Shown in pieces: positions 25,455 through 37,374 of a DNA stretch of 64,000 nt. Made by a program: the position numbers and the translations under genes. The stretch is taken from contig CP075497.1 of NCBI GenBank assembly GCA_021613535.1, positions 4,030,001 through 4,094,000 on the forward strand, written 5' to 3'. Source of the DNA: Adineta vaga. Its lineage: Eukaryota; Rotifera. The notes below the pieces were generated by a model. That model was not told the origin of the DNA. It saw only the letters and a program-made list of their open reading frames with translations, and ran no database searches. Numbering within the stretch: position 1 is the first letter of the stretch; each line of letters starts with the position of its first letter.

Positions 25455-26875
25455 ATGAAAACAAAATCAGCTGAAACGAAGAGTAAAGATTCAACTAATG
25501 AAAATACTTCAATTGACTGTCCATTTGATTTTAATCTTTGTCGTAAAGCATTAATTGCACTTAAACAGATTATTAATGAAGCACAACAAGGTCATAAGCA
25601 GTTATTAGATGAATCAACAGCCATCAATCTTTATCTTCACGTACATAAAATACCTCGATGTACGTATCTTCGGTTATCATCTCAATTACCTCATCCAATT
25701 ACTCAACAAGATACACGTGATGTATGTCTTTTTGTTCGTGATGATGATATTACTGGTCGTGAATACGAAGCAACAATTCGTCGATATAAAGCGATGATTG
25801 AAAAATTTAAACTTCCATTTAATATCGACATTATGACTCTTAAACAATTGAATCAGGTAAAATCTCTAAGAAAAAACACGTGAATAGAAAAGAAATCTTG
25901 AATATTTTATTTCAGGAATTAGTTCCATATGAAGCAAAACGAAAATTATGTGCACGTTATGATCTCTTTCTTGCTGATCGTCGTATTATGACTTCATTAA
26001 TGCGTGGTCAATTACTTGGTAAACATTTTCGTCATCATGGAAAAATGCCATTAGGTATCAATGTATTCAATAATGATTTTAAAGAACGTTTATTAACCTT
26101 ATGTTCATCAACATTTGGTCGAATGGCTGGTACAGGACCATTATTTTCTATGCAATTTACCAATATTAAACAATCGATTGATCATGGAATGGAAAATCTA
26201 CAAGCAATTTGTCAAGTTATTGGCAAAGAATTACCTGGTAGTTGGTTAAATGTCGATCATGCTTATCTCTATGGAAATAATTTACAATCTTTACCAGTTT
26301 ACTATAGTAAACATACGAAAAATGATGTGAAAAAATTAAATGTACCATCACATGATCCCAATGCAATGACACATATTGGTGAATTAACAACATTGGATAG
26401 CAATATGAATGTTATTGTTGAATCCAATGGTAACATACATTTAACAAAGAGAAAGAAATTAAATGATAAATATAAAAAGAAAAAACCGACAAAACGTTTA
26501 CAAAAAACTTGGCTTCATGGTATTCAACAAAAATCTTCATCAAAACAACTCAAATCGAAAAAACAAAAGAACACGAAAAATGTTGATGAAAAACCTGATT
26601 TTAATACTGATGGTAAACCTTTAGTTGATACAGCTTTTGTCAAACGTGTTAACGAAACAAGACTTGCGAAGAAAAATGAAAAACCAAAACATGTCGAACA
26701 AAATTTCGCTAATAAACCAGCACCAAGAGCAGAAAAACGAAAACGTCTTCTTGCAGCTGCAAAAGACGTTACTAAAGGAAATGATAACGATCAAGTTCCA
26801 ACACTTGTAGATGATGAAGAACGAAAAATTAAAAGTGGTGGACGAAGTAAAAAGAAAGTTCCTATGAATGTTTAA
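25455..26875 (+). CDS. RSL1D1: Ribosomal L1 domain protein, RSL1D1/Utp30-like
   Basis: Two exons, 25455-25856 and 25916-26875, 453 residues. The first two thirds form an L1-fold domain: CRKALIALKQI at the start, the central LFLADRRIMTSLMRGQLLGKHF segment typical of ribosomal L1-domain nucleolar proteins, and a final AICQVIGKELPGSWLNV helix region. The C-terminal third is lysine-rich (KRKKLNDKYKKKKPTKR, KKKVPMNV) with nuclear/nucleolar targeting character. Family members (human RSL1D1, yeast Cic1/Utp30) sit in the nucleolus and assist pre-rRNA processing. The ATG follows closely after a 5' UTR splice acceptor. TAATAAA lies about 35 nt past the stop. Confidence 0.85.
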
Positions 26876-27257
26876 AATACGCCTTCTTTTGTTTTTTGTT
26901 TTGATTGGTTAATAAAAAACAACTGGGCTGTTTTGCCTTTGAATTCAAGTTTTATTTCAAGGAAAACTAAAAAGCTAATTTCTAAGAACATCATATTTTC
27001 CTACTAAAACTTCCATCTTTTTTCTTTCTTTCAAATCATTATGATACGTCAGCGTATTCTTTTTTTTGACAAAGAACAGAGTTGTAAGAATGTCGTCAGT
27101 TAAACATGACGTACTTTTTTTTCTCTTTGGCATGGAAACAACATCAGAATATGAAGTAGTAACTCATAAAAAAAACTTCAATTAAATAGACTCATATGAA
27201 AAGGGCGTATATTATTATAGATGATGTACTATCGACGATAATGGAAGGCATACCAAT
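26876..27257. other. Spacer between RSL1D1-like gene and MGAT1
   Basis: 382 nt carrying the upstream gene's polyadenylation region and the promoter of MGAT1. An ATG at 27241 is out of frame with the MGAT1 start at 27258. Nothing else seen. Confidence 0.5.
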
Positions 27258-29575
27258 ATGCGACCAACAATTGCCAAAAGGATTATTATTACTACCGGTG
27301 TTTTCTTTCTTATTAATGTCTTGTTATTACTGAGTATTAAAGGTTTTCATTCATCATCAAACAGAGATGAATTGGTTTGTAATAAGCTGTATTAGAATTG
27401 TTTGAATTTTATGTTATTCTTTTCACATAGATTTCACCGAGAGGAAGATTAGTTCACCGAAACTCGCAAACAAATGCTACTAATGTTGGATGGGTGCCTT
27501 CATTATCAGTAAAGATTTTTGTTTGATCAGTTTTTTAAAACTTTATTTTGAAATATAGAATGTCGATGTTCTATTACCGATTGTTGTTTTTGCTTGTAAT
27601 CGGCCGCGTGCTCTTCAAACTCATATTGAAGCATTGCTTAGGTATCTAAAACAAAGATTTTTATGATTGAATAATCAAAATTTCCCTTCTTCAGAATTCG
27701 AAAAGATTCACAATTGAATCCAATTATTGTCAGTTTGGATTGCAATGATCAAGCAACGATTGAAATAGCAAAAAAATTTGGCGATAAAATTAAAACGATC
27801 ATTGAAGTAAAGATTTGATTTCTTTTATCAATATTATTTTTCATCTTTGTCCGATATTTAGTTACCAAATCTTGGTCCTCTAAATGTTCCTACTTCTCAT
27901 AAACTGCTTGCTGGATATTATAAAATAGCACGTCATTATAATTATTCAATCAATTATGTTTTTAATACTTTAAAATATGAAGCCATTATTATCACGGAAG
28001 GTAAATAGATCTTTATTTGAAAAATAAATTCGCCGTATTTATGCTCTTATATAGACGATTTAGAAGTATCACCTGATTTTCTTGATTATTTTCAAGTATT
28101 ATATTCGTTATTTAAACATGATAAAACGATATGGTGTATATCAGCATGGAATGATAATGGAATTGATCAAAAGATTGATCGTAATGCAAGTAAGAAACGA
28201 AAAGAAAATGAATTGACAATCAATATTGCGTGTTAATCATTCCAAGGTTTACTTCATCGTAGTGATTTCTTTCCGGGTCTTGGTTGGTTATTAACACGAA
28301 GCGTTTTTAATGAAATTAAAAGCAATTGGCCAAAAGCGTTCGTTTGAATGTCAATAAAATTTGACTTGATTTTTCTTTTATTGTTTATAAAATAGGTTTT
28401 GGGATGATTGGATGCGAAAACCTGAACAACGACGTGATCGAGTTTGTATTCGACCCGAAGTTTCACGAACAGGTATTTCACCTGAAGGAAAAAAGGGTGT
28501 CAGTGGGTCAGTAGTCTCTATAAATGATTTCAATTCTTCTATATTTCTATATGTAGAGGTCAATTCTATGATCGTTATTTGAGAAGAATAATTAAAAATA
28601 ATGACCCAATTGATTGGAAATCCACTGATGTTAGTTATCTTATCAAAGTATGTTACATAATTTTTTATTTGATTCATAAATACGAAAAAGAAAACAATGT
28701 ACGCTTTCAGGATCGATATGATCCAATATTCGAAGCTCATGTCAATGCTTGTCCTGTGATTACTGTCTCTGACTTAGCTACAACTGTTGGTGATATGAAA
28801 TGTGCTCAGATACGTTATAGTAACAAGAAAGAATTCATTGCTATTGCTGATGCACTCCAGATCATGAACGATTTTAAAGTAAGATAATCTTTTGATCAAA
28901 CAGATCGTTTTCGAATACAGATATAAGTAATACCATCAGGCTTTTGTAAGAGTGCTTTACGACAATAGAATGTATAACCAGATATCTTTCGATTCTTTGA
29001 ACGATATGATCTATTATTGACATGTTTTTGACATCGACGATTATGTTCTTCACACCATTTTCGACAATCGATTTTCTTAGAATTTTGTTTCTTATTTAAT
29101 GATCGTAAGAATTGTTCACAATCACGTTTTTTTGTTTCAAATTTTGAGTCTACATCATTCTCTTTTACGGGTAATGTATGAGAAGGAGTATCGAGACATT
29201 CACCGAGCATTTCTTGAAAACAATTCACAGCTAGATCAATTGTTTGTTCGAATGATTTGCTTGTATCTTGATTGTTGTTAGTATTCTGATGCGTAGAAAT
29301 CTGTTTCTTTTTGTGAAGAGAAGAAATTGTCTCGAAACTACTTAGAGAAATAGTTGAAACTAGTGACATCGAATGAATAATTAATAATAAACAGAAAAAA
29401 GAAAAGAAAACGAAATTTTTCTTGCGCAAAAATGAATATTTCAATCTTTTTCTAGGATAATGTCGCTCGAACAGCGTATCGAGGTGTTGTTCAATGTCGT
29501 TTTGGTAAAACAAGAATATATGTCACTTCAAATATAAAACCATGGAAAAGTTATGCTGATATTGTTGAAAGTTAA
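27258..29575 (+). CDS. MGAT1: N-acetylglucosaminyltransferase I (GnT-I)
   Basis: Eleven exons: 27258-27374, 27431-27508, 27559-27641, 27695-27806, 27862-28000, 28055-28189, 28247-28337, 28396-28506, 28557-28647, 28711-28878, 29456-29575; 414 residues. A type II membrane anchor ([20 protein letters not shown]) follows a short cytosolic tail. The GT13 catalytic domain shows [12 protein letters not shown], the metal-binding EDD motif in [33 protein letters not shown] and [12 protein letters not shown]. The enzyme adds GlcNAc to Man5GlcNAc2 in the Golgi, committing N-glycans to hybrid and complex types. Shorter stem than in vertebrates. Introns are about 50-60 nt except the last (577 nt), which contains an antisense ORF. 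It converges with the peroxiredoxin gene. Confidence 0.93.
28896..29369 (-). CDS. Cys-rich secreted-type protein nested in an MGAT1 intron
   Basis: From the first ATG (29369) the ORF gives 157 residues; the frame is open further upstream to 29513, through a hydrophobic signal-like stretch ([17 protein letters not shown]) that lacks an ATG. A real start may lie in an upstream exon: CTAG at 29452-29455 is a splice acceptor on both strands. The mature part has eight cysteines (for example [26 protein letters not shown]) and charged, non-repetitive composition, unlike chance ORFs here. It ends just inside the MGAT1 intron. I do not recognise the family. Its presence explains why this intron is ten times longer than its neighbours. 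Confidence 0.55.
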   Translation of the reverse strand: MSLVSTISLSSFETISSLHKKKQISTHQNTNNNQDTSKSFEQTIDLAVNCFQEMLGECLDTPSHTLPVKENDVDSKFETKKRDCEQFLRSLNKKQNSKKIDCRKWCEEHNRRCQKHVNNRSYRSKNRKISGYTFYCRKALLQKPDGITYICIRKRSV

Positions 29576-29772
29576 TGTCGATTTTAATTTGTGATAAATT
29601 GCTTTTGAAATCTCTCATTCCACGTATTTGTAATAGTGATATAAGGTTTTTATTTTCCCATTTTCTGTGATGTTTTATTTACTTTTCTTTTTTCTCTGTG
29701 AAGAATCTCAATAATTAATAAAATAAAACTCTGAACAGTAAATATTGATTGAAAAAAGAAAGTCAAAATTGT

Positions 29773-30351
29773 TTATTTGATAGGATTTTGTTCTAACCAA
29801 TTGATAACTTCTTGTGAATGTTTATCAGATGGAAAGATTGGATAAAAAACATGTTCAATCGTACCATTTTTGACAACTATTGTCAATCGTTTAATTAATG
29901 GAATGTTATCTAATTCTGGTAGAGTAAAATACGGTAGTTTTAAATGTTTGAGTAGTTCTAATTTCGCATCACTTAATAAATCAAATGGTAAATTTAATCG
30001 TTCAACAACTTCTTGTTGATAATCAGTTGTTTGTGTACTACATCCGTAAACATTAGCACCTAATGATTGTAATTCTTGATGATGATCACGAAATCCACAT
30101 GATTCGGGTGTACATCCCCGTGCACCTGGAATTTCATCCCAACCATCGGGAAGTTTTTGATTTGGTTTACCAGTACGTGGATAAAAATATAGAATCGTAC
30201 GTGGTTGACTAGTTATATCAACAGTATGGTTATTAGTTGCAGGTAAACTAGTTAGAATATCAATAGGAAATTTCATTCCAACATGCAAATGAGCACATTG
30301 ACCATCATCGATGGGTACAGGTAAATTATCAGGCAAATCAAATCGATTCAT
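29773..30351 (-). CDS. BCP/AhpC-type peroxiredoxin, probably horizontally acquired
   Basis: Intronless, 192 residues, ATG start at 30351. Thioredoxin-fold peroxidase: ILYFYPRTGKP, then GARGCTPESCGFRDHH with peroxidatic Cys80 and a likely resolving Cys85, then YGCSTQTTDYQ and LPFDLLSDA, ending FYPIFPSDKHSQEVINWL. This arrangement matches a bacterial peroxiredoxin subgroup with PRTG and IPGARGCTP strings that I associate with proteobacteria and actinobacteria, not animal PRDX1-6. It would reduce hydrogen peroxide and organic peroxides. It has no targeting peptide. Codon use has the same AT bias as the neighbours, so a transfer would be old. Absence of introns next to multi-intron genes supports transfer. 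Confidence 0.85.
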   Translation of the reverse strand: MNRFDLPDNLPVPIDDGQCAHLHVGMKFPIDILTSLPATNNHTVDITSQPRTILYFYPRTGKPNQKLPDGWDEIPGARGCTPESCGFRDHHQELQSLGANVYGCSTQTTDYQQEVVERLNLPFDLLSDAKLELLKHLKLPYFTLPELDNIPLIKRLTIVVKNGTIEHVFYPIFPSDKHSQEVINWLEQNPIK

Positions 30352-31693
30352 TGTAGATGATGAGTTGTTGATTCGTGTGACTATAAAGAAAAGTTACATA
30401 TGACTACCATTACAAATGCTAAGATTTTGTCCTCTAAAAATCATTATCGTGCACTCTAGATAGTGCTACTTGTTAGAAATTTGGTCATATATTTATATGC
30501 ATCGATATACTTTCAAAACAAGTCAGAAAAAGGAAATTATTTTCATTAGGAATGTCTTAAAATTGAATTTCCGTTTCCGAATGATATTTCATATCGAGGC
30601 AAATGATTAGGCATGCATTTTCCTAAAATAATATATATATACTATATCTGTTTGTTATTCGATAAGATCCTAAAATAACAACTAATTAACATATAAAGGT
30701 TATGACTAATGAATTCATCACGATAATTTGCTTAAAGTCTATGATCGGGTTTTATTTCGTATATAATATGTATATTTAGAATGAATATAGAATACTAATA
30801 AATTGTTTCGAAAATAATGAAACAATGTTTTTATTTCATTCTGTATGTCAGAACAATAAAACTGACTAAAAGGGTAATCTTCAATAAACTCATATTTTGT
30901 CATTTGCTGTAAATACATGATCAAATACACTATGTAGTAATAAAAGACCATTTTCTCGATTGAAATTTCAGCTTTACAGAAAACTAACATCATGAATGAC
31001 ATATGGAAAAATGAAGTGTAATCAATCTTCCGTAAAACATACTCATCAAGAAAGTTTCATGAACGCTGCATTCAGTATGCTTTGAAAACCCGATGATTCA
31101 CCAGATATGTATGTAGTTAGTTTTTTCTTCTCTTTTTGATGAATTGTTAAAATGCTTCATTTTGAGGAAATAATTATTTTCTCTTCAACATGAATGAAAA
31201 AAACACGTACACCGGATTCTCTATCGAGAAAACTAGCTTTTTTTCACATACAAATAAAAGAATATAGAATGATCCTTTCGATGTTAAACAGACATTGAAT
31301 AGAAATCCAGTAGATAACTATTTTTAACATCTAATTTGTTTTTATATATATAGTTCTTGAAAATCTATTGGGAAATCACGCTAGTGACAATGCTCCGACC
31401 TAACGCGACATCTCAAAACTATGATAAAACTTGTCTACTTCAATGGTTCTCTCTCTTTCTATTTCTTGTCGATTGACGAGAAGAGAAAAAGAAAAGAACA
31501 AACAACTCGATTAAAAAACAGATTAAGAGAAAAATTGACGTCTTTTCATTTTAGATTTTGATTTCTTTTGTTTCCCTGAACGAATATTTTCTGTATATGT
31601 ATTCTCGTTTATAAAGCAAAGATTTCACCTCGCTGCCGTGGTAAATTAATTTTGCGACGATTGGTACTCAGTGCATGTGCCTTTTTTCTCGCA
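30352..31693. other. Spacer between peroxiredoxin and ATP8A genes
   Basis: About 1.3 kb of AT-rich DNA between divergent genes, so both promoters should lie here. A TA run occurs near 30632-30645. No coding signal beyond a weak Phe/Tyr-rich ORF. Confidence 0.5.
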
Positions 31694-34600
31694 ATGGGAC
31701 AAACAGCATCAGTAACTGGCTTTTTTCGTCATATCAGTTCAATTCTACCATATAAACGAAATGAGAATCCAAATTCTGCACCAACACATATGGATGACGA
31801 TACGAAACGAATTATTACAATAAATCATGGACCACAACAAACAAAATTTATTAGTAATTATATCAGTACCAGTAAATATTCAATTTTATCGTTTCTACCA
31901 AAATTTCTCTTCGAACAATTTCGAAAATATTCCAATATTTTTTTCTTGTGTATTGCTGTTCTACAAGTAAAAAGAATACGAACTCTTTTTCTTGATACAA
32001 TATTAAATATTTGATTTTAGCAAATTCCCGGAGTTTCACCCACGGGAAGGTATACAACAGCAGTTCCATTATCAATTATTCTTTGTTGTGCAGCTGTTAA
32101 AGAAATTATTGAAGATGTGGTTCGTAATCGATTTTAGTTTATAAATTTTTCGTGTTAATATTAGACGTATTTTTTTCTAGAAACGACATTTCCAAGATGG
32201 TGCCGTGAATAATCGAAGAGTTTTAAGTAAGATAAAGATTGATTTTCGAAGTAATATAAGATGATTTTATCTAGTTTATCGGAATGGTAATTGGTTGTAT
32301 ACAACTTGGAGAAGAGTGAAAGTTGGTGATATTGTTAAAGTACTTGACAATGAATTTTTTCCAGCTGATCTTGTTTTACTTTCATCCGGGTTTGTACAGA
32401 TCAACTTCAATTCAATTTGTTATTTTTGTAATACTTTTAGTGAACCACATTCAATATGTTATATACAAACATCAAATCTCGATGGAGAAACAAATTTGAA
32501 AGTTCGACAGGTTAGTTGTTATTCTCTATTCAAACAATTGATTTTATTCTTTGAAATTTAAGGGTTTACCACAAACAGCAAATATGATTTCCAGTATACA
32601 ATTAAGAGATTTATTAGGTATCATCGAATGTGAATTACCAAATCGAAATCTATATGAGTTTGCTGGTACATTAAAACTCAATAATGTGGCATTTCCCATT
32701 CCATTAGGTTCTGATCAAATACTTTTACGTGGTTCACAATTGAAGAATACTGCATGGGTATATGGATTAGTTATTTACAGTGGTCATGAAACTAAACTAA
32801 TGATGGTTCGATTGATTTCGAAATGAAGAATATCATTTTCATCTATTTGTCTATTTTAGAATTCATCATCAGTTCCATTTAAACGTACAAATGTCGAACA
32901 AGTGACAAACAGTCAAGTATGTCTGACATCAAAGAAATAAAAATTTCTATTCATTTTTGTCGAAATAGATTTTATTCTTATTGGTTTTGTTACTTGTCTT
33001 ATGTCTATTCAGTACTATCGCTGGAGAAATATGGAATTATCGAAATAAAGCTGCTCATTGGTATCTCGGTTTAACACAACTTACAAATGATAGAACAGCT
33101 AGTAAATATTTAAAATATATATCTAAAATAAAGATTCATGCATTCTTTCTAGATTCAATACCAAATCATTTTGGTTATACATTCTTAACATTCTTTATTT
33201 TATACAATAATTTAATTCCTATTTCTTTACAAATAACAGTCGATCTTGTTAAATTTATTCAAGCCTATTTTATTAATTGGGTAAAATTAAAGATAATTTT
33301 CATAGAAAATAACTTTGATTCTAATATATAGGATATTGATATGTATGATCCTGAAACTGATACACCAGCTAATGCACGAACATCGAATTTAAATGAAGAA
33401 CTTGGACAAGTGAAATATATTTTTTCTGACAAAACTGGTACATTAACAAAGAATGTTATGATTTTTAAACAATGTACTATAAGTGGTATTATGTATGGGT
33501 AAGAAATATAAAATTGTTTTAAAACAATGGAAATATGAGATAATTTACTATTTTAGATCGGGAAATGTTGCAGAATTTAATAGTTATGAATTATTAAAAA
33601 ATTTAGAACATCATGTAAGTTTGAATTATATATCTATTGAGAAAAAACGAAACTAATTCATTGTAAAAATGTACTGAGAATGAAGTGATCTTGAAGAAAA
33701 CATTATATTTATAGTAATTGTCTGCCTGTAGATTGATCTGTCAGTTTGTATTAGTGAAGTAATGATTATCAGTTGATAGTCTGAATCAGAAAGTGCTTGC
33801 GTGATGAAGAATGTTTCTTTACGCTATTTAATACAAAAAGCTGTCAATATACTGAATGAAGATTCTCCGAAGTACTTTTCCATCTCGATCATGAGAAAAA
33901 TGATATTGACACATGCAATAGGTCCACATGGGGAAAAATAATAAAAAATTTGAATCTTTTGTAGCCGAGCAAGGGACATATTCGAGAATTTCTTACACTT
34001 TTGGCAACATGTCATACAGTTGTACCTGAAAATAAACGAAATACTGATTCATTACATGATATTGTCTATCAAGCATCATCTCCAGGTAAAACAAAATCAA
34101 ATTTACAGAAATCAAGAATAAATTTATTAATTCTCTTTCTTCTCATATTGCAGATGAATATGCATTGGTTTCAGCAGTAAAAGAAATGGGTGTTGTATTC
34201 TTTAGTCGTACGCCAGACAGTGTGGTTATTAACTTTGTAAATATGAAATTTAGTTCGATGATTTATGAGAAAAAAATGATTCTATCTAATGTTTCTAGCG
34301 TGGTCAAGAAGAAAAGTATGAAATTTTGAATGTTTTGGAATTTAGCAGGTAAACTTGAACATTAATGAATATTTCAATCATTCAAAATCTTTTCTAGTGA
34401 TCGGAAACGAATGAGTGTTATTGTTCGAACACCCAATAATGAAATCAAATTATTCTGTAAAGGCGCTGTAAGTTCATTGAGATTTCTTTTGAAGTGATCA
34501 CAAATAAAGAACTATTTTACCGTTGATCATTTAGGATAGTGTCATTATAGAACGACTTGCACCTAATGAAGCAAATGTTCCGTTAACAATGGAACATTTA

Positions 34601-37374
34601 GAAAGTTTTGCTAAAGATGGTCTTCGTACACTCTGTCTTGGTTATCGAACTCTCACTGACGAAGAATATAAAGTAAATTAAATTTAACTTCAAACATTAT
34701 AGATTCATTCATTCATTCTTAGGATTGGCTTATTCAATATCGTGAAGCATCAACAGCAATCAATAATCGAAATGAATTAGTTGCAGAAGTAGCAGAAAGA
34801 ATTGAAAGAAATTTGACTCTCTTAGGTGCAACTGGTATTGAAGATAAATTACAAGATGTAAGAATTTCTATTAACAAATTTACATTAAATCAAATATTAT
34901 ATTTTCACTTTTCTAGCAAGTTCCCGATAGTTTATCCATGCTATTGAAAGCTGGTATTAAGGTACAGGTTCATTTGTAAAATTTCGGTTGATATATGTTT
35001 CAATCAATAGATCTGGGTATTAACTGGTGATAAGAAAGAAACAGCAATTAATATTGGTTATTCATGTAAACTTCTATCAGATCAATTATTGAATTTAACC
35101 CTTGAAGAAGCAACACTTGATGTAAAGAAATCGTTTCTTTTTTGTTGGAAAAGAAAATCATTTTCATTTGAATTATTAGGATACTCGACGACAATTACGC
35201 GAACATTGTCAAACATTTGGTGATTCATTACGAAAAGAAAATCTTGCATCACTTGTCATCGAAGGAAAAACACTGAAATTTGCATTGGCACCTTCATGTC
35301 GACAAGATTTTCTTGATTTAGCAATATCATGTAAAACAGTTATCTGTTGTCGGTAAGAAAACTGTTCTAATTATAAAAAACAACAATACGAGTTCACTAA
35401 ACTATTTCCTCTTATTTTAGTGTTAGTCCAAAACAAAAGGCTGAAGTAGTCGAATTGATTAAACAATCAACAGATGACATCACTTTAGCAGTTGGCGATG
35501 GTGCGAATGATGTTGGAATGATTCAAACAGCACATGTGGGTGTTGGAATCATGGGTCGTGAAGGTGTTCAAGCTGCATGTGCAGCGGATTATACCATTGG
35601 ACAATTTCGATTTTTAACAAAATTATTATTCGTTCATGGCGTTTGGAGTTATCGACGTTTATGTAAAGTTTTACTCTATTCATTTTATAAAAATATCTGT
35701 CTTTACGTTATGGAAGTAAGTTAAAATCTTAATGAATGAGAAAGAATTTTTTCATGAAATTTTTTGTTAGCTTTGGTTTGCATTTCATAATGGATTTTCT
35801 GGCCAAATTTTATTTGAACGTTGGACAATTGCGATTTATAATGTTTTATTTACAGCAGCGCCACCAATGGCATTAGGTTTATTAGATCGATGTTGTAGTG
35901 CAGAAACAATGATGAGATTTCCAGCGATTTATAAAATGTCACAAAATCGATCGGATTTTAATATAAAAGTAAATTTTGTAGTCATTCAATGATTGTTCGT
36001 TTTTCATAAAAGGGTGTTTTAGGTTTTCTGGAGTTGGTGTTTAAATGCTGTATATCATTCAATTATTCTTTATTTTATGTCTTATGCAATGCTTCGACAT
36101 GGTATGTAAAGGAATTCAATATTGGTTTGAATATATATATCAATGATCTTATCTAAGAATTGAAACGGATCGAAGGAGAGAAATTTATTCTTTAGATATT
36201 GCTCATCCTAATGGAATCGTTTTTGGAAGTCATTTATTTCTCGGCAATTGTGTTTACACTGTAAATTGAGATTGCTCGCTAGTTTAAATGTGCGCTTCAC
36301 TAACCCCTCACTCTTAGTTTGAAGACATATAATTCTTATCTGTATAGTTTTTGATTGCATATGAACAGCAGATTGCATGCATTTTTTCTTACCTTTGCTT
36401 GCTCATTTTTCTTTCTGTCTATAGACGTTGCATACAGCAACGGACAAGCGGGTGATTATTTGCTCTTAGGCAATATGATTTATACGGTATGTTTTGTCTA
36501 ATCTGTTGTGCTTTAATCTAATCTATTGCATGCTTATTCTTTATACATATTTGAAAATGATGATTTTCACTTGTTTTTAGTATGTCATATTTGTTGTTTG
36601 TCTCAAAGCTGGTTTGGAAAGTGATTCATGGACAATGGTAAATCGAATTTCATGAAGGGAAATTTTTTTTCTAATAATTTGTATCATTCGGTTTTAGTTA
36701 ACTCATATTGCTATTTGGGGAAGTATTGCTTCATGGTTTATATTTTTTATTATCTACAGTAGTATATGGCCAACCATTCCATTGGCACCAGAAATGCGTG
36801 GTATGGTAAGTATTTATTTGAGTTCAAATCTCTGTCTATATATCGATACTGATGATTCTATTTTTTTTCTCAAGGCAAAATATGTTTTTTCGAGTATGTA
36901 TTTTTGGCTTGGTTTACTGTTAATTCCAATAACGGCATTATTGACTGATTTTATCTATAATTGGTAAAAATACGTGATAGTTTTTTTCTCATTTTATAAT
37001 GAATTTTAATTGAAATAGTTTGCAACGAACTTTATATAAAACATTAATGCAAGAAGTACAAGAAAAAGAAGTTGCAAATCAAGATCCATATGACTTAGTT
37101 ATGGCTCGACAAACATCAACAGTATCGCGTGTTGCAGAACGATTAGCATTATTAAAAAGTGTTTTTGTTCGAACACGAACACCAAAAATGTCTGGTATTA
37201 TCCCTGGACCATATCGTAAGGAACAATGAGATCATTTGTCTTCCTCTCTACTCAATATTTATCGAATTTGTTTTAGATGGTTTTGCTTTTTCACAAGAAG
37301 AAGATGGTGTTGTTCCACAAAATCAACTTATTCGAACATGTGATACAAATATTCAGAAACCACCAGGACTTTAG
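31694..37374 (+). CDS. ATP8A: P4-ATPase phospholipid flippase, ATP8A class
   Basis: Twenty-nine-exon model, 1165 or 1166 residues (human ATP8A1: 1164). Exon 1 is 31694-31966; the last is 37277-37374. Motifs in order: [23 protein letters not shown] (actuator), NNLIPISLQ in TM4, the phosphorylated Asp in [28 protein letters not shown], and the C-terminal [10 protein letters not shown] resembling the ATP8A autoinhibitory tail (YAFSQDE). These enzymes move phosphatidylserine to the cytosolic leaflet with a CDC50 subunit, at Golgi, endosomes and plasma membrane. ATG 31694 gives MGQTAS; an upstream in-frame extension has no ATG. Two alternative versions of exon 24 exist (separate entry). The intron before exon 12 is 350 nt; the others are mostly about 50. 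Confidence 0.95.
36196..36486 (+). other. ATP8A: Tandem alternative exons 24a/24b of the ATP8A gene
   Basis: Exon 24a (36196-36260, 65 nt) and 24b (36425-36486, 62 nt) each have their own AG acceptor and GT donor. Both accept the same phase (one base from exon 23) and end in phase 0. They encode [18 protein letters not shown] + CVYT and [21 protein letters not shown], clear paralogues of one segment: the lumenal loop between membrane helices 7 and 8 and the start of helix 8. Including both shifts the frame, so splicing must choose one. Exon 24b is closer to vertebrate ATP8A (SDYLLLGNFVYT). Confidence 0.8.
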
